From contig PXBH01000042.1 of the NCBI GenBank assembly GCA_003565555.1, positions 1 to 64,000 on the forward strand: 64,000 nucleotides of DNA, in the 5' to 3' direction. A model generated the notes under the pieces. It saw only the letters and a list, made by a program, of their open reading frames with translations, was not told the origin of the DNA and made no database searches. The translations under genes and the position numbers were made by a program. The first letter of the stretch is position 1, and every line of letters begins with the position of its first letter. Below, piece after piece: positions 17,716 to 26,302 of the stretch. Origin of the DNA: Cryomorphaceae bacterium (GTDB lineage: Bacteria; Bacteroidota; Bacteroidia; Flavobacteriales_D; Cryomorphaceae).

Positions 17716-18207
17716 TCACTCGTAACTGCAGGTACAGTTTGTTTCGGGATCTCCCGAGCCCATTGAAGTGCACAAGGGGTTGCACAAAGACGACAGGATA
17801 GCCGCACTGGTGCCGCATTCGATCGTTTGCGTGCCGCCTACCCACGGCCCGATACAGGTGCATCTGAGGCACACTTCATCGACCGTTATTTCGCGCTGCG
17901 TGGTTTGTTGCCCGCCGCCGTTAAATGTGACCAATAATGTCACCGTGTAATTTCCGGGCGCTGCATAAAAGTACTCAACCGTAGGTACGATCTGTGACAC
18001 CTCGTCCCCGTTGCCGAAATTCCATTGGTACCCTACTGCATTTTGGCTGCATGACGCGTCAAACTCGGCCGTCCCGTCGTCAATCATCAGGTTAAAACAA
18101 GCTTCGTTGTTGTCCGAATCATCGTCATCGCTGCATGAGGTGAACAGGAGGGAGGCTGTGATGACTGCGAGCGCCGCGTACCCCAATGTGCTGAGTATTG
18201 CTTTCAT
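17716..18207 (-). CDS. PKD-domain lipoprotein
   Basis: 163 residues. A signal peptide ends in the lipobox LLFTSC, followed by an acidic linker (DDDDSDNNE) typical of surface-exposed Bacteroidota lipoproteins. One PKD domain follows (VGYQWNFGNGDEVSQ...YFYAAPGNYTVTLLV), then a short Cys-rich tail with eight cysteines (CLRCTC, ECG, CNPLC, CTCSYE), probably disulphide-bonded. Function unknown; a carbohydrate- or protein-contact role is usual for PKD modules. It is tail-to-tail with the DUF779 gene, only 8 bp away. Confidence 0.7.
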   Translation of the reverse strand: MKAILSTLGYAALAVITASLLFTSCSDDDDSDNNEACFNLMIDDGTAEFDASCSQNAVGYQWNFGNGDEVSQIVPTVEYFYAAPGNYTVTLLVTFNGGGQQTTQREITVDEVCLRCTCIGPWVGGTQTIECGTSAAILSSLCNPLCTSMGSGDPETNCTCSYE

Positions 18208-18224
18208 TCTTTATTCTTGAGGTG

Positions 18225-18232
18225 CAAATATA
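18225..18232 (-). promoter_or_regulatory. -7 promoter box of the PKD lipoprotein gene
   Basis: TATATTTG on the minus strand, a perfect TAnnTTTG match, 17 nt before the ATG at 18207. Confidence 0.6.
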
Positions 18233-18252
18233 GCGAATTAACAGATTGCCGC

Positions 18253-18948
18253 TCAATCTTTCACACAGCGCACCGAGGCTCCGAACACTTTGTAAGCTTT
18301 CATGCGCAGGGCTTTTCGCTTATTGCTGCTGAGCTGAATAGCCCATGCCCGCTCTTCTTCGTCGTCTGTTTCCGTGGTACTCCACCACACCCCGGATACG
18401 TGACGGTTTGTGAATTGACCGTTGAACATACAATAGCCGCCGAACATCCCGGTAAATCCGCTTCGGTTATTGCCCGTCCCGCTTCGGATGTCATTTCTTG
18501 ATGCCTTCATTTTATGTCCGGCATCTTTTCCCAGGTGATTGATGAGATCTTCCCATTCATCATCGGTCGGAATGTGCCAGCCCTCGGGCGCCAGTCCGCG
18601 CGGATCGCTGATGGCGTACCAGTTGTACAGTTTTCCGAATTTGCCTTGCAAGGTGCTGTCATGGTTCATATAGCACCATGCGGGTCTTTTTTCTTCCGCC
18701 GCTTGCTTCCACTCCTCGGGAGTGGTCGCGTGGTAGATTTTGTCACCGTTGCGAAAGACCGGTGTATTCAGGTTTTTGGTGGTCCACACCTGATCCCCAA
18801 TGGCCACAGTTTCGGCATCGGAACCTCCGCCGCTCATTGCGCAGCCCCCGATGAGCAGCATGCACATGAAGACGGTACATAGTGTGAAAGCCCTGCCTCC
18901 TTGTTTGATCGTATTCACCTTTGTCATCGCTGTATTTTTCTTTTTCAT
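18253..18948 (-). CDS. FISUMP-domain lipoprotein
   Basis: 231 residues. The signal peptide ends in LLIGGC, then a Gly/Ser linker. The mature part is a Fibrobacter-succinogenes-major-paralogous (FISUMP) domain: VAIGDQVWTTKNLN at the start, CYMNHDSTLQGKFGKLYNWYAI, GLAPEGWHIPTDDEWEDL, and near the end GVWWSTTE and VFGASVRCVKD. Such domains are common surface modules in Bacteroidota; no enzymatic role is known. The -7 box ends 6 nt before the ATG at 18948, so the mRNA may be leaderless. ATG 18927 is an alternative start that also keeps the lipobox. Confidence 0.75.
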   Translation of the reverse strand: MKKKNTAMTKVNTIKQGGRAFTLCTVFMCMLLIGGCAMSGGGSDAETVAIGDQVWTTKNLNTPVFRNGDKIYHATTPEEWKQAAEEKRPAWCYMNHDSTLQGKFGKLYNWYAISDPRGLAPEGWHIPTDDEWEDLINHLGKDAGHKMKASRNDIRSGTGNNRSGFTGMFGGYCMFNGQFTNRHVSGVWWSTTETDDEEERAWAIQLSSNKRKALRMKAYKVFGASVRCVKD

Positions 18949-18954
18949 GCGGCG

Positions 18955-18962
18955 CAAAGGTA
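18955..18962 (-). promoter_or_regulatory. -7 promoter box of the FISUMP lipoprotein gene
   Basis: TACCTTTG on the minus strand, a perfect TAnnTTTG match, 6 nt from the ATG at 18948. Confidence 0.55.
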
Positions 18963-19080
18963 GGGGTTTCGGTTCTTTTCGGAAATATCGCAGCCGCGTG
19001 ACGCGACCTGTGAGCGGCAAAGGCCTCACTATTTGCAGCCAAGTTTCTTTTTCTGCAAGCCAGGGCTTTCCGGGCGTCCT

Positions 19081-20568
19081 TCACTCCACCACCACTTTCA
19101 CCGTGCCCTTTTCGCTCTTGAGCAGATAAAGTCCGGCAGGAAGTCCTTCCAAGTCTACCTTGCCGTTTTGCGAGGTGCGGCTGCGTTTTTTGAGGCGGCC
19201 GTCGGAGCCGTAAATACGGATGGCTGCCAAAGGGAGCGACCGATCGCCGTGACGCAGTTCCGTGCTTTTCGATGCAGGATTCGGTACTGCCCGCAATTCC
19301 TCTCGGGAGGTCTCGGGTTGGGCCGCGGTGCTCAGTACGCCGCAGTTCTCGAGCTTGGCGTTGAGCTGCTCGATCAGTGCCCACAGGTAAATGTGGTAGT
19401 CTTTCCGGTGGTAGCCCCAAAAGGTGTAGAGCGGGTGCTCCGCTTCGGAAGCCAGATCGTCGGGCCGCTGATCGCCGGGTGCGGAAGTATGCGTCAGGAA
19501 GAACCCGACTTCTTGCGGACCGTTCCGCTGATAACGAATGCTGTACAGGCCGTCGAATGCTACAAAGCCTGTCCCGGTACCGTAGCTGTCGCCGCCGTTG
19601 GGCGCAATGTAGTGGCGAAGCGGCACAGCGTCGGTGCCGTAGTAAAGCGAATCTTGAAAGAACCAATCTTCTTCCGGGTCGATCACCCGATCCACCCAGC
19701 CGCTGTCTGCAGCCAAAGGGCTGAAGGCGGGGTGGCCCGCATTCATGCCTGCAGTTTGGCCTTCACTGTACGACCGCCAGGTCATGATGCAGTGGCACTG
19801 CGCCAAGTCAGTGCAGAGCTCCAGCCCATCCCACCAGGCACCCGGCCCCGTTCCGGGCAGGTCGTACACGCTGACCATACCCGCCGGTACGGCGGCTACC
19901 ATGCGCGATTTCAGCACGGCGTCGCCGGCTATTACATCCTGCAAAAGCATGGACAGCAGGTAAGATCCCTGGGAGTGTGCGGCGAGGATAAAGTCATTTC
20001 CGCCGTTCTCCTGCGCAAGATAGTGTAGGAAGGCCGCGCGCACGTCGCCGTATGCCGTGCTGAGTGCTGCGGCTTGGGCCACAGGTTCGGGTGTCCCCAA
20101 AAATACGGGAGGCGTGGCCTGCCGATAACGCGGTGCGTAAAATCGCCCGTATTTCGCCAAAAGGCCTGCCTGTGCGATGATGCCCGTGAAGATATCGACC
20201 GCAGGCTGCGCATTCAGCGGCACATTGCCGGGTGCTGTGTAGGTCTCGGATAGGTAGGTGGGATGCACGAAAAAAACATCTGTACCCGTGTTTTCCGCAG
20301 CGCGGTTTGCAAATTCGATGATACTGTCGATTTGCATTTCGGCATCGAATACGGCCACGTCGAGGTTGTATTCGGCCAAAGGGTTGATGAGCTTATCGGG
20401 GTGAGCGGCCCAATTGGTGAGGAAGTTGTAGTCCGGCTGTGACTGCAGGGGAGCAGGGCCGGAAATCGCAGTAAGGACGAGGAATACGCAGCACAGCCCC
20501 CGCGAAAATTCAAAGATACGGCTGAAGCTTTTCTTCACGTAATCGGGCAGAATACCGGCGCGATGCAT
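19081..20568 (-). CDS. DUF3089 lipase-like protein with T9SS type A sorting domain
   Basis: 495 residues: a signal peptide, then a DUF3089 alpha/beta-hydrolase-like domain to about residue 390. It shows VFFVHPTYLSE early, a nucleophile-elbow-like AAHSQGSYLLSMLL, and HCIMTWRSYSEG. The tail is a type A sorting domain (VPNPASKSTE, IRIYGSDGRL, LPAGLYLLKSEKG). The ATG at 20568 is chosen because a perfect -7 box ends 3 nt before it. Family knowledge suggests an esterase or lipase; here it would be exported through T9SS. It is likely monocistronic: the DUF4136 gene is divergent. Confidence 0.8.
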   Translation of the reverse strand: MHRAGILPDYVKKSFSRIFEFSRGLCCVFLVLTAISGPAPLQSQPDYNFLTNWAAHPDKLINPLAEYNLDVAVFDAEMQIDSIIEFANRAAENTGTDVFFVHPTYLSETYTAPGNVPLNAQPAVDIFTGIIAQAGLLAKYGRFYAPRYRQATPPVFLGTPEPVAQAAALSTAYGDVRAAFLHYLAQENGGNDFILAAHSQGSYLLSMLLQDVIAGDAVLKSRMVAAVPAGMVSVYDLPGTGPGAWWDGLELCTDLAQCHCIMTWRSYSEGQTAGMNAGHPAFSPLAADSGWVDRVIDPEEDWFFQDSLYYGTDAVPLRHYIAPNGGDSYGTGTGFVAFDGLYSIRYQRNGPQEVGFFLTHTSAPGDQRPDDLASEAEHPLYTFWGYHRKDYHIYLWALIEQLNAKLENCGVLSTAAQPETSREELRAVPNPASKSTELRHGDRSLPLAAIRIYGSDGRLKKRSRTSQNGKVDLEGLPAGLYLLKSEKGTVKVVVE

Positions 20569-20571
20569 ATT

Positions 20572-20579
20572 CAAATTTA
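20572..20579 (-). promoter_or_regulatory. -7 promoter box of the DUF3089 gene
   Basis: TAAATTTG on the minus strand, a perfect TAnnTTTG match, with only 3 nt between box and ATG at 20568. Confidence 0.5.
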
Positions 20580-20791
20580 GGAAATGCACAGGATACAAGT
20601 CTCAAAAACGTACCGTTCATTTTAATTCGCTTCTCCGACAGCAGTCGTACTTGTTTAAAATTTCGATCTCTCCAAAAGGGACTGTAATCGTAAACTTCAG
20701 TTTGATAGTTTATTACTTGGTTCCGCGGGTTTTATTCGGGATTTCCCGGTCCATCGGCCCGACTACTTCGAAGCGAAGGGGGGACTATCGG

Positions 20792-20812
20792 CTTTTACTT
20801 TTTCAGTAAAAG
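20792..20812. other. Stem-loop upstream of the DUF4136 operon
   Basis: CTTTTACT and AGTAAAAG are perfect inverted copies separated by TTTTC. The stem lies 40 bp before the -7 box of the next operon, so it could be an operator or the end of an upstream transcript. Confidence 0.35.
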
Positions 20813-20851
20813 TTTCTCCCGGATTTTTCATGCTTATCCGGTCCGATAGAT

Positions 20852-20859
20852 TACTTTTG
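20852..20859 (+). promoter_or_regulatory. -7 promoter box of the DUF4136/beta-barrel operon
   Basis: TACTTTTG, a perfect TAnnTTTG match, 68 nt before the ATG at 20928. Confidence 0.5.
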
Positions 20860-20927
20860 CCTTTATAAATCTGCTTGTAACGAATTCTGTGAGATCAGAT
20901 TGGTGCGGATATAACCAAATTGTCTTT

Positions 20928-21584
20928 ATGCTTCTGAGTCGCATTGTTTACGTGATATTTGCTTCGGCCCTCCTGGCCTTTTCGGGCTGCAGCCCGTCTG
21001 AAAATGAATTCGTCGACGACTTTGATTTGGTGTTCACCTCATACGACACCAACTACAGCTACTCGGGTAAGCGAACCTTTTTCCTGCCGGATTCGGTGGT
21101 GATTATCGGTCCGGCCGAAGACAATGCCGAGGTGCACCGCTTCGATGCTGTCATTTTGGATGCCCTCACCCGCAATATGATTGGTTTGGGCTGGGAAAAA
21201 CTCGATCCTGAAGACGGCGTGACCGCCGACCTGGTCATGCTTCCCATGGTAACCACCACCGATTTTTCCTCCTGCGTGATGCCTTGTTGGGAATGCGGCT
21301 GGGGCTATTGGGGAGGTTGGGGCGCATGGGGCGACCCCTGGGGCCCCGGCTGGGGATGGGGCTATCCCCCGGTTATGGGCTGCAGTTCTTTCAGCACGGG
21401 ATCGCTTTATGTCACCTTGTCTGACCCCAACAATGTCAACGAGATTTCCGAAGAAATCCCCGTAGTTTGGACCGGGATTCTCAACGGCTTCCTGCTCGGT
21501 TCGGATGCGGGAATGGTCAACCGCCTGGAGTCAAACCTCAGCCAAATGTTTGCCCAATCACCTTACCTGAAAACGCAACCATGA
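20928..21584 (+). CDS. DUF4136-type lipoprotein
   Basis: 218 residues. The signal peptide ends in the lipobox LLAFSGC, and ATG 20928 is the start that gives a normal-length signal (a GTG at 20889 is in frame). The body matches DUF4136-like lipoproteins: DFDLVFTSYDTNYSYSGKRTFFLPD near the start, then FDAVILDALTRNMIGLGW. It differs by a striking Trp/Gly-rich insert at about residues 120-145 (GWGYWGGWGAWGDPWG). The last base of this gene overlaps the start of the next (ATGA), indicating translational coupling with two barrel proteins. It is probably an envelope protein of the outer-membrane inner leaflet. Confidence 0.7.
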   Translation: MLLSRIVYVIFASALLAFSGCSPSENEFVDDFDLVFTSYDTNYSYSGKRTFFLPDSVVIIGPAEDNAEVHRFDAVILDALTRNMIGLGWEKLDPEDGVTADLVMLPMVTTTDFSSCVMPCWECGWGYWGGWGAWGDPWGPGWGWGYPPVMGCSSFSTGSLYVTLSDPNNVNEISEEIPVVWTGILNGFLLGSDAGMVNRLESNLSQMFAQSPYLKTQP

Positions 21585-22180
21585 AAAGTATTTTCCTCTC
21601 GGCTGTCGTTGCCTTATTGATTGCGGCCTCAGCATCCCATACCGCTGCCCAGTGGCATACCGAACTCAATTACGGATCGGCTTTCACCACCGACCGGTTT
21701 CACGAATTTCTGCCGTCGGCGGGATTTTGGAACTGGCAATACCAGGTCCGAAAAGAAGTCAATGACCGCTACGAAGTGGGCGGATCGGTTGCGTGGTCTT
21801 ATTTTGAACACGATTTCGGCCGAATCACCCGCACGGGCGAGGCCATAGCAGTTACGGCCAATACCGTTCACTATACCAATATCCTCGCATTTCAGTTCGT
21901 GAATCAACTCAACCTGACAGATCCCGGTGAGGCAGTGCCTTTCCTTCGATTAGGTATCGGGGCGGCCCACCAAAGCCAACAGGAGAATGTCGGGCTGTTT
22001 TCCTTGGGAAACAGCGGATGGCAATTCATGCTGAACCCCGAAGCCGGGGTGCGCATTGCGCTCCGAGATGACCTCGGCCTCGTCCTTGCCGGCGGGTACA
22101 GCTTCCTCCCCGAAAGCGGCGGACTCCTGCCTACCTCTTTTTGGAGCTTGAAAGCAGGCCTGTCTTGGAGCAAATTCTGA
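21581..22180 (+). CDS. Outer-membrane beta-barrel protein
   Basis: 199 residues. A signal peptide (IFLSAVVALLIAASASHTAAQ) is followed by amphipathic strands such as WNWQYQVRKEVNDRYEVGGSVAWSYFEHD, PFLRLGIGAAH and NPEAGVRIALRDDLGLVLAGGYSFL. It ends in WSLKAGLSWSKF with a terminal Phe, which fits BAM recognition. The start ATG overlaps the stop of the DUF4136 lipoprotein gene. It is probably a small barrel of eight strands; ligand and function unknown. Confidence 0.7.
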   Translation: MKSIFLSAVVALLIAASASHTAAQWHTELNYGSAFTTDRFHEFLPSAGFWNWQYQVRKEVNDRYEVGGSVAWSYFEHDFGRITRTGEAIAVTANTVHYTNILAFQFVNQLNLTDPGEAVPFLRLGIGAAHQSQQENVGLFSLGNSGWQFMLNPEAGVRIALRDDLGLVLAGGYSFLPESGGLLPTSFWSLKAGLSWSKF

Positions 22181-22199
22181 ACCGCCAATTCTACAACCG

Positions 22200-22826
22200 A
22201 TGAGAACATTCTTTACCTTCCTTTTTGTGCTGACGGTCGGCGCCTCTGCATCTGCCCAGCTTGAGGCCGCTTTCAGCTACGGATACCGCTTCGGCGGAAA
22301 CCTTCCCGTTTGGGTGGACAATTCCTACGGGGAGCTCCGCGTCAATGCGTCCGACGCCTTCACGGGGGATGTCCGCTACCGCTTGGGCGAAACCACCCTG
22401 ACGGCTTCCTATACCCGCCAATCTTCTTCCGTGGACCTCGTGGGTTCAGGATTCTTCGACCGGGAGACGCTCTTCGATGCCAATATCGAGTATATCACCG
22501 TGGGCGGATGCCGCGGGGCATCTGCCAACACGGGCTTCAATCCCTTCACCTGCATGGAACTCGGCGTGGGTATCCTCACCCCCCAAGACGCAAATCTGCT
22601 CGATGAAATCAAGTTGAGCGCCAAACTGAGCGGCGGTTTCAACTACTTTTTTACCGAAAGGGTGGGCCTGCGTATGTCGCTCGGTATCCTCTCACCCCTC
22701 CAATTCGGCAGTGCGGGTGTTTTCTGCGGCGGCGGCGGTTGCGACATCGGTGTGGGAGGAAGCAGCCAAATCGTTCAGGGCGACCTCTCCGGCGGAATTG
22801 TGGTACGGCTGCAGGGCAACGATTAA
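22200..22826 (+). CDS. Outer-membrane beta-barrel protein
   Basis: 208 residues with a signal peptide (FTFLFVLTVGASASAQ) and barrel-like strands (LEAAFSYGYRFGGNLPVWVDNSYGEL, LTASYTRQSSSVDLVG, LSAKLSGGFNYFFTERVGLRMSLGI). The loop regions hold Cys pairs (GGCRGASANTG...FTCMELGVG, FCGGGGCDIG). The gene is 19 bp after the previous barrel gene and in the same direction, so the two barrels and the DUF4136 lipoprotein form one operon. Function unknown. Confidence 0.7.
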   Translation: MRTFFTFLFVLTVGASASAQLEAAFSYGYRFGGNLPVWVDNSYGELRVNASDAFTGDVRYRLGETTLTASYTRQSSSVDLVGSGFFDRETLFDANIEYITVGGCRGASANTGFNPFTCMELGVGILTPQDANLLDEIKLSAKLSGGFNYFFTERVGLRMSLGILSPLQFGSAGVFCGGGGCDIGVGGSSQIVQGDLSGGIVVRLQGND

Positions 22827-22867
22827 CCCCGAAAGAACTCCTGCCCGAAGTCCTTACGGCTGATCTC

Positions 22868-22888
22868 CCGCCGGTTCTTTTCCGGCGG
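22868..22888. terminator. GC-rich hairpin after the beta-barrel operon
   Basis: CCGCCGG and CCGGCGG form a perfect 7-bp stem with loop TTCTTTT, 42 bp after the operon's last stop. No T-run follows, so it may end transcription only with a factor, or be an mRNA 3' end. Confidence 0.35.
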
Positions 22889-23107
22889 CAAGCGGGCTCA
22901 GGCGCCTCCGTTCCGCTCTGAACTGTACCTGCTTGAGCGCAGGGAGCCTCCGTGAGCTTTTTTGAAAATATGGGCCGCGAAGCTTGGCGAAGGCATGCGC
23001 ATATTTGGGAATGAATAAGAATTCAATCGCTGCGCGAGGCACTTCTTTTTATTAATGGCTACCTTCCCCGTGAAACGAAATTTACCCTAATTACTAAAGC
23101 CGTAATT

Positions 23108-23920
23108 GTGATCATAGACGTACATACCCATCTCAATAACTACCATGAAGAGCGCGTGGTTTCCATTCAAGATTGCCTCGATGACTTGCACACCACCATG
23201 AAAACCAACGGGGTCGCATGTTCACTCGTCCTCACTTCTTACAAAGTCACGGAGCACCGACCGAGCACGGCCTCCGTCATTGAGGCTACGCGCCACATGA
23301 AAGATATTTTTGTCGTGGCCGGTATCAGCTACCTGAACTACACCGAAAAGGATCTCCGCGAATTGAGCGGTTATCTTCAGGAAGGTCTGGTCAAAGGCCT
23401 GAAGCTCTATCCGGGCTACGAGCCATTTTACCCCTATGATAAGCGCCTCAAGGTGGTGTATGACTTGGCCATCGAATACGACGTGCCGGTGATGTTTCAT
23501 TCCGGTGATACCTATGCTCCGCAGGGTAAAGTGCGCTACTCGCACCCCCTTCATATCGACGATGTGGCCGTGGATTATCCCGAGTTGAAAATTGTGATTT
23601 GCCATGTGGGCAACCCCTGGATCATCGATTGCATGGAGGTGGTGTACAAGAATGCCAACGTGTACGCCGATATTTCAGGGCTGGTGTTGGGTGAATTTTC
23701 AGATCAGTTTGAAAAATACATGAAGGCCAAACTCGAAGAAATGATCCTGTTCACCGGCAACCCCAAGAAACTCCTCTTCGGAACCGATTGGCCGATCTGC
23801 AGCATGTCATCGTACATCAAATTTATGAAGGGTCTCGATCTGAGCGAAGAGAAAAAGGAAATGATGATGTGGAGAAACGCGGTCGAGCTGTTTAAAATCG
23901 ATGTTGATTCGCTGAAGTAG
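23108..23920 (+). CDS. Amidohydrolase-family (Amidohydro_2-like) metal hydrolase
   Basis: 270 residues with a TIM-barrel metal-dependent hydrolase pattern: VHTHLN at residues 5-10 (His6 and His8, metal), VMFHSGDT (metal His after strand 5), VICHVGNPW (His after strand 6) and LLFGTDWPICS (the Asp before the last helix). It begins with GTG. Relatives include decarboxylases such as the ACMSD and gamma-resorcylate types as well as lactone or amide hydrolases; the substrate is not deducible. It lies upstream of the PLP enzyme on the same strand with a 251-bp gap that contains the latter's own promoter. Confidence 0.75.
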   Translation: MIIDVHTHLNNYHEERVVSIQDCLDDLHTTMKTNGVACSLVLTSYKVTEHRPSTASVIEATRHMKDIFVVAGISYLNYTEKDLRELSGYLQEGLVKGLKLYPGYEPFYPYDKRLKVVYDLAIEYDVPVMFHSGDTYAPQGKVRYSHPLHIDDVAVDYPELKIVICHVGNPWIIDCMEVVYKNANVYADISGLVLGEFSDQFEKYMKAKLEEMILFTGNPKKLLFGTDWPICSMSSYIKFMKGLDLSEEKKEMMMWRNAVELFKIDVDSLK

Positions 23921-24139
23921 CGAAATTCGCGGGGCGGCTTTCGCCAAAAGGGAAGAAGTGCGGCAGCACATTGTTCTGACCGCCGCGGGAAAGCGCGTAC
24001 CGAGTCCTGAAGATTTCTCTCTGTTGTCAATTCCTTTTTTCGGAGATAAATATTGACGGACAGGAGTTTTGCTCTGTTTGATTTTGTGATGCGCCCCCCA
24101 TATTTTTACGGCACATCTGACAAGCCGCAATAATGAACA

Positions 24140-24147
24140 TACCTTTG
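24140..24147 (+). promoter_or_regulatory. -7 promoter box of the PLP enzyme gene
   Basis: TACCTTTG, a perfect TAnnTTTG match. It lies inside the longest possible reading frame (from 24133), which argues that the true start is the downstream ATG at 24172. Confidence 0.55.
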
Positions 24148-24171
24148 CGGGCGTGCCCAATTTTGCAGCTT

Positions 24172-26016
24172 ATGAATGACGAAAGAATATTGAAAACGAT
24201 TACAGAGGTAATCAAATGCGCTCCAAATGATTGGAAGGTGCTCACCACCCACCGGCTCGACATCTACAACGAGGCGGCCGCCAAAACGGAATTCCTCACG
24301 GCTTTCGAAAAATTGGTTGAGACGGGCCGCTTTGATACCGCCGCGCTCGCCGCACTTCCCACGGCTTATGATTACATCCGCCTCGGTCATCCGCTCTCCT
24401 CCGTTTTGGAATGGGCTGTGGCCAAATTGAATGCACTTCCGTCGGAGCATGTCATCAGCTTTTCCTCACGTACGGTGCCGATCTTGGCAGTCCTTCGCAA
24501 AAACCTGTTCGACGGAATCCCCACACGCATCGTGCACACCGGTGGGCTGCCCGAGGCCTTCGATCCCGATGCGGTAAGGCGCGTGTACGGCTACCGTTTT
24601 GAGCTGTCAGAAGTTGACGGGCCGGAGTATATCTCCGAATTTGACGGAAGTACCGTGTATGTGTGCCGCACCGAGGATGTGGGCCGAATTGCTTTTCCTG
24701 CAGGGGTCGATTTCTTCATCGGCTTGCGCGACGGGCTCGGCAGCATCTTGGCCGTACACCCCGATGCTGATCCCTCCTGTGTCCCCGCCATTCAGCACGT
24801 GCGCCGGCGAGAGACCGTCGCCATGACCCCGGCCGATGCTTTTGCCTCCCTGCAAATGCTCACCGGCCGGCCGGCACCCGAAAGGGAGGTCCGCGGCACC
24901 GACCTTGCCCGTGCCGAGGTGCTCGCCACTATCCGCGAAATTACCGGAACCCGAAAGGATGCCCTCCTCGGATCTTCCGGGCTCTCCGTGCAGTACGCAG
25001 TCATGATGGGCCTGCTCGATTACGCTTTTGAGCAGCATCCCGGAAAGCCCGTTCACATCATCGTGCCGCCCAATTGCTACGGAGGCACCAACGATCAGGC
25101 GCGTCGCGTGGCGGCCTGCATGCAAGGTGTCGAGATCGTTGACCTTCATGTAGACGGCGACAACGATATGACGGAGAGTACGGAGCGTGTGCTCCGGCAG
25201 GCGGCGTCGGCAGATGCCGTGCCTTTTATCATCGCCGAGATTCCCACCAACCCCCGCGTGGAAGTCCCGGATTTGAATAAACTCAGGGCCGTATTGAGCA
25301 AGAAACGCGAAACGTCCTCGGGCACTCCCGCAATCGACCCCGTGTTTATCCTCGATCAAACCTTCTGCCCGAACGTGCGCTTTTTGGATGAAGGCGGTAT
25401 CTTCTCCTCCGTGCGTACGGTCTCCTATGTGAGCGGGTCCAAATTTCCGAGCGGGGGCAAGTGCACAGCGGGCTATTGCACGGCCAATGCGGCCGCAGAG
25501 CCCCTGATCGGGAAAATTGAACGGCACCTTCGCCTTTGCGACAACGAGGCAACCGATACCCAGGTGCGCATCCTCGCAGAACAAATGCCCTCTATGCTGC
25601 GCCGGATTCAGGCAGCCTACGTGAATACACGCAGATTTGTCAATGACATTGCGGAAATCCTGCCGGAGGCCAAAATCAACTTCGTCTCTGAAGCCCTCGC
25701 AGCCCGCGGATTTACACCTTCTGTCTTTTCCCTCGATCTCCCGACCAAAGGTGCCACCGAGGCCGAGCGCGAAAACTACAAGCGCACCATGAACGAGAAG
25801 CTGATCCGCATGATGATCACCGAAATTCCCGAAGAGAGCAAACACTGCGTGAGCTACGGGCAGCTCAAAGGCTGTTACTGGACCATTCCGGCTACCTCGA
25901 CCCAGGGCACCACCAAAGAAGAGGACAAAGACTACATCGCTCGGGTGTCTGTATCACCTGACTTGGACCTCGATCGACACGAGAAAGTTTTCGCCGATTT
26001 CGCGGCGCAGATGTGA
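24172..26016 (+). CDS. PLP-dependent Cys/Met-metabolism-type enzyme with long N-terminal extension
   Basis: 614 residues, about 200 more than cystathionine gamma-synthase-type enzymes. The C-terminal two thirds show that family's landmarks: PNCYGGTNDQ (residues 300-309), AEIPTNPRVEVPDL (355-368), FILDQTF (392-398) and the PLP lysine Lys424 in VSGSKFPSGGKC. The first about 230 residues (LTTHRLDIYNEAAAKTEF and onwards, with an alpha/beta look) are not recognisable to me. Long PLP enzymes of this kind also occur among fungal cystathionine gamma-synthases. Reaction: probably C-S bond formation or cleavage on a homoserine or cysteine derivative (inference). Confidence 0.75.
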   Translation: MNDERILKTITEVIKCAPNDWKVLTTHRLDIYNEAAAKTEFLTAFEKLVETGRFDTAALAALPTAYDYIRLGHPLSSVLEWAVAKLNALPSEHVISFSSRTVPILAVLRKNLFDGIPTRIVHTGGLPEAFDPDAVRRVYGYRFELSEVDGPEYISEFDGSTVYVCRTEDVGRIAFPAGVDFFIGLRDGLGSILAVHPDADPSCVPAIQHVRRRETVAMTPADAFASLQMLTGRPAPEREVRGTDLARAEVLATIREITGTRKDALLGSSGLSVQYAVMMGLLDYAFEQHPGKPVHIIVPPNCYGGTNDQARRVAACMQGVEIVDLHVDGDNDMTESTERVLRQAASADAVPFIIAEIPTNPRVEVPDLNKLRAVLSKKRETSSGTPAIDPVFILDQTFCPNVRFLDEGGIFSSVRTVSYVSGSKFPSGGKCTAGYCTANAAAEPLIGKIERHLRLCDNEATDTQVRILAEQMPSMLRRIQAAYVNTRRFVNDIAEILPEAKINFVSEALAARGFTPSVFSLDLPTKGATEAERENYKRTMNEKLIRMMITEIPEESKHCVSYGQLKGCYWTIPATSTQGTTKEEDKDYIARVSVSPDLDLDRHEKVFADFAAQM

Positions 26017-26302
26017 GCATGGAAGCCGCTTCGGGACCGGGGTCCGGAAAGACAGGGCGGACCTGCGTATGCGGCCACCCCCGGCAGTCCTTGAAATCCC
26101 GAACGAGGACGGGCATGAGGGCTCCACACCGCGCCGGGACTCCGCCCCGAAATCATCCCGATTCTCGGAAAACACAACGGAACCGAAGGGCAATCAGCAC
26201 CTCCTGATTTGCTGTTCATCACAAAACCTTGTTCCCGGTCACATTTATTTTTTACTTTTCCCGGCGGTTGTGAATATTTGCCTGAAATGAAAAATCACAC
26301 GA

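Larger units (their letters stand above)
20569..20927. other. Divergent promoter region with hairpin
   Basis: 359 bp between the leftward DUF3089 gene and the rightward DUF4136 gene. It holds one -7 box in each direction and an 8-bp stem-loop at 20792-20812. No gene was seen. Confidence 0.5.
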
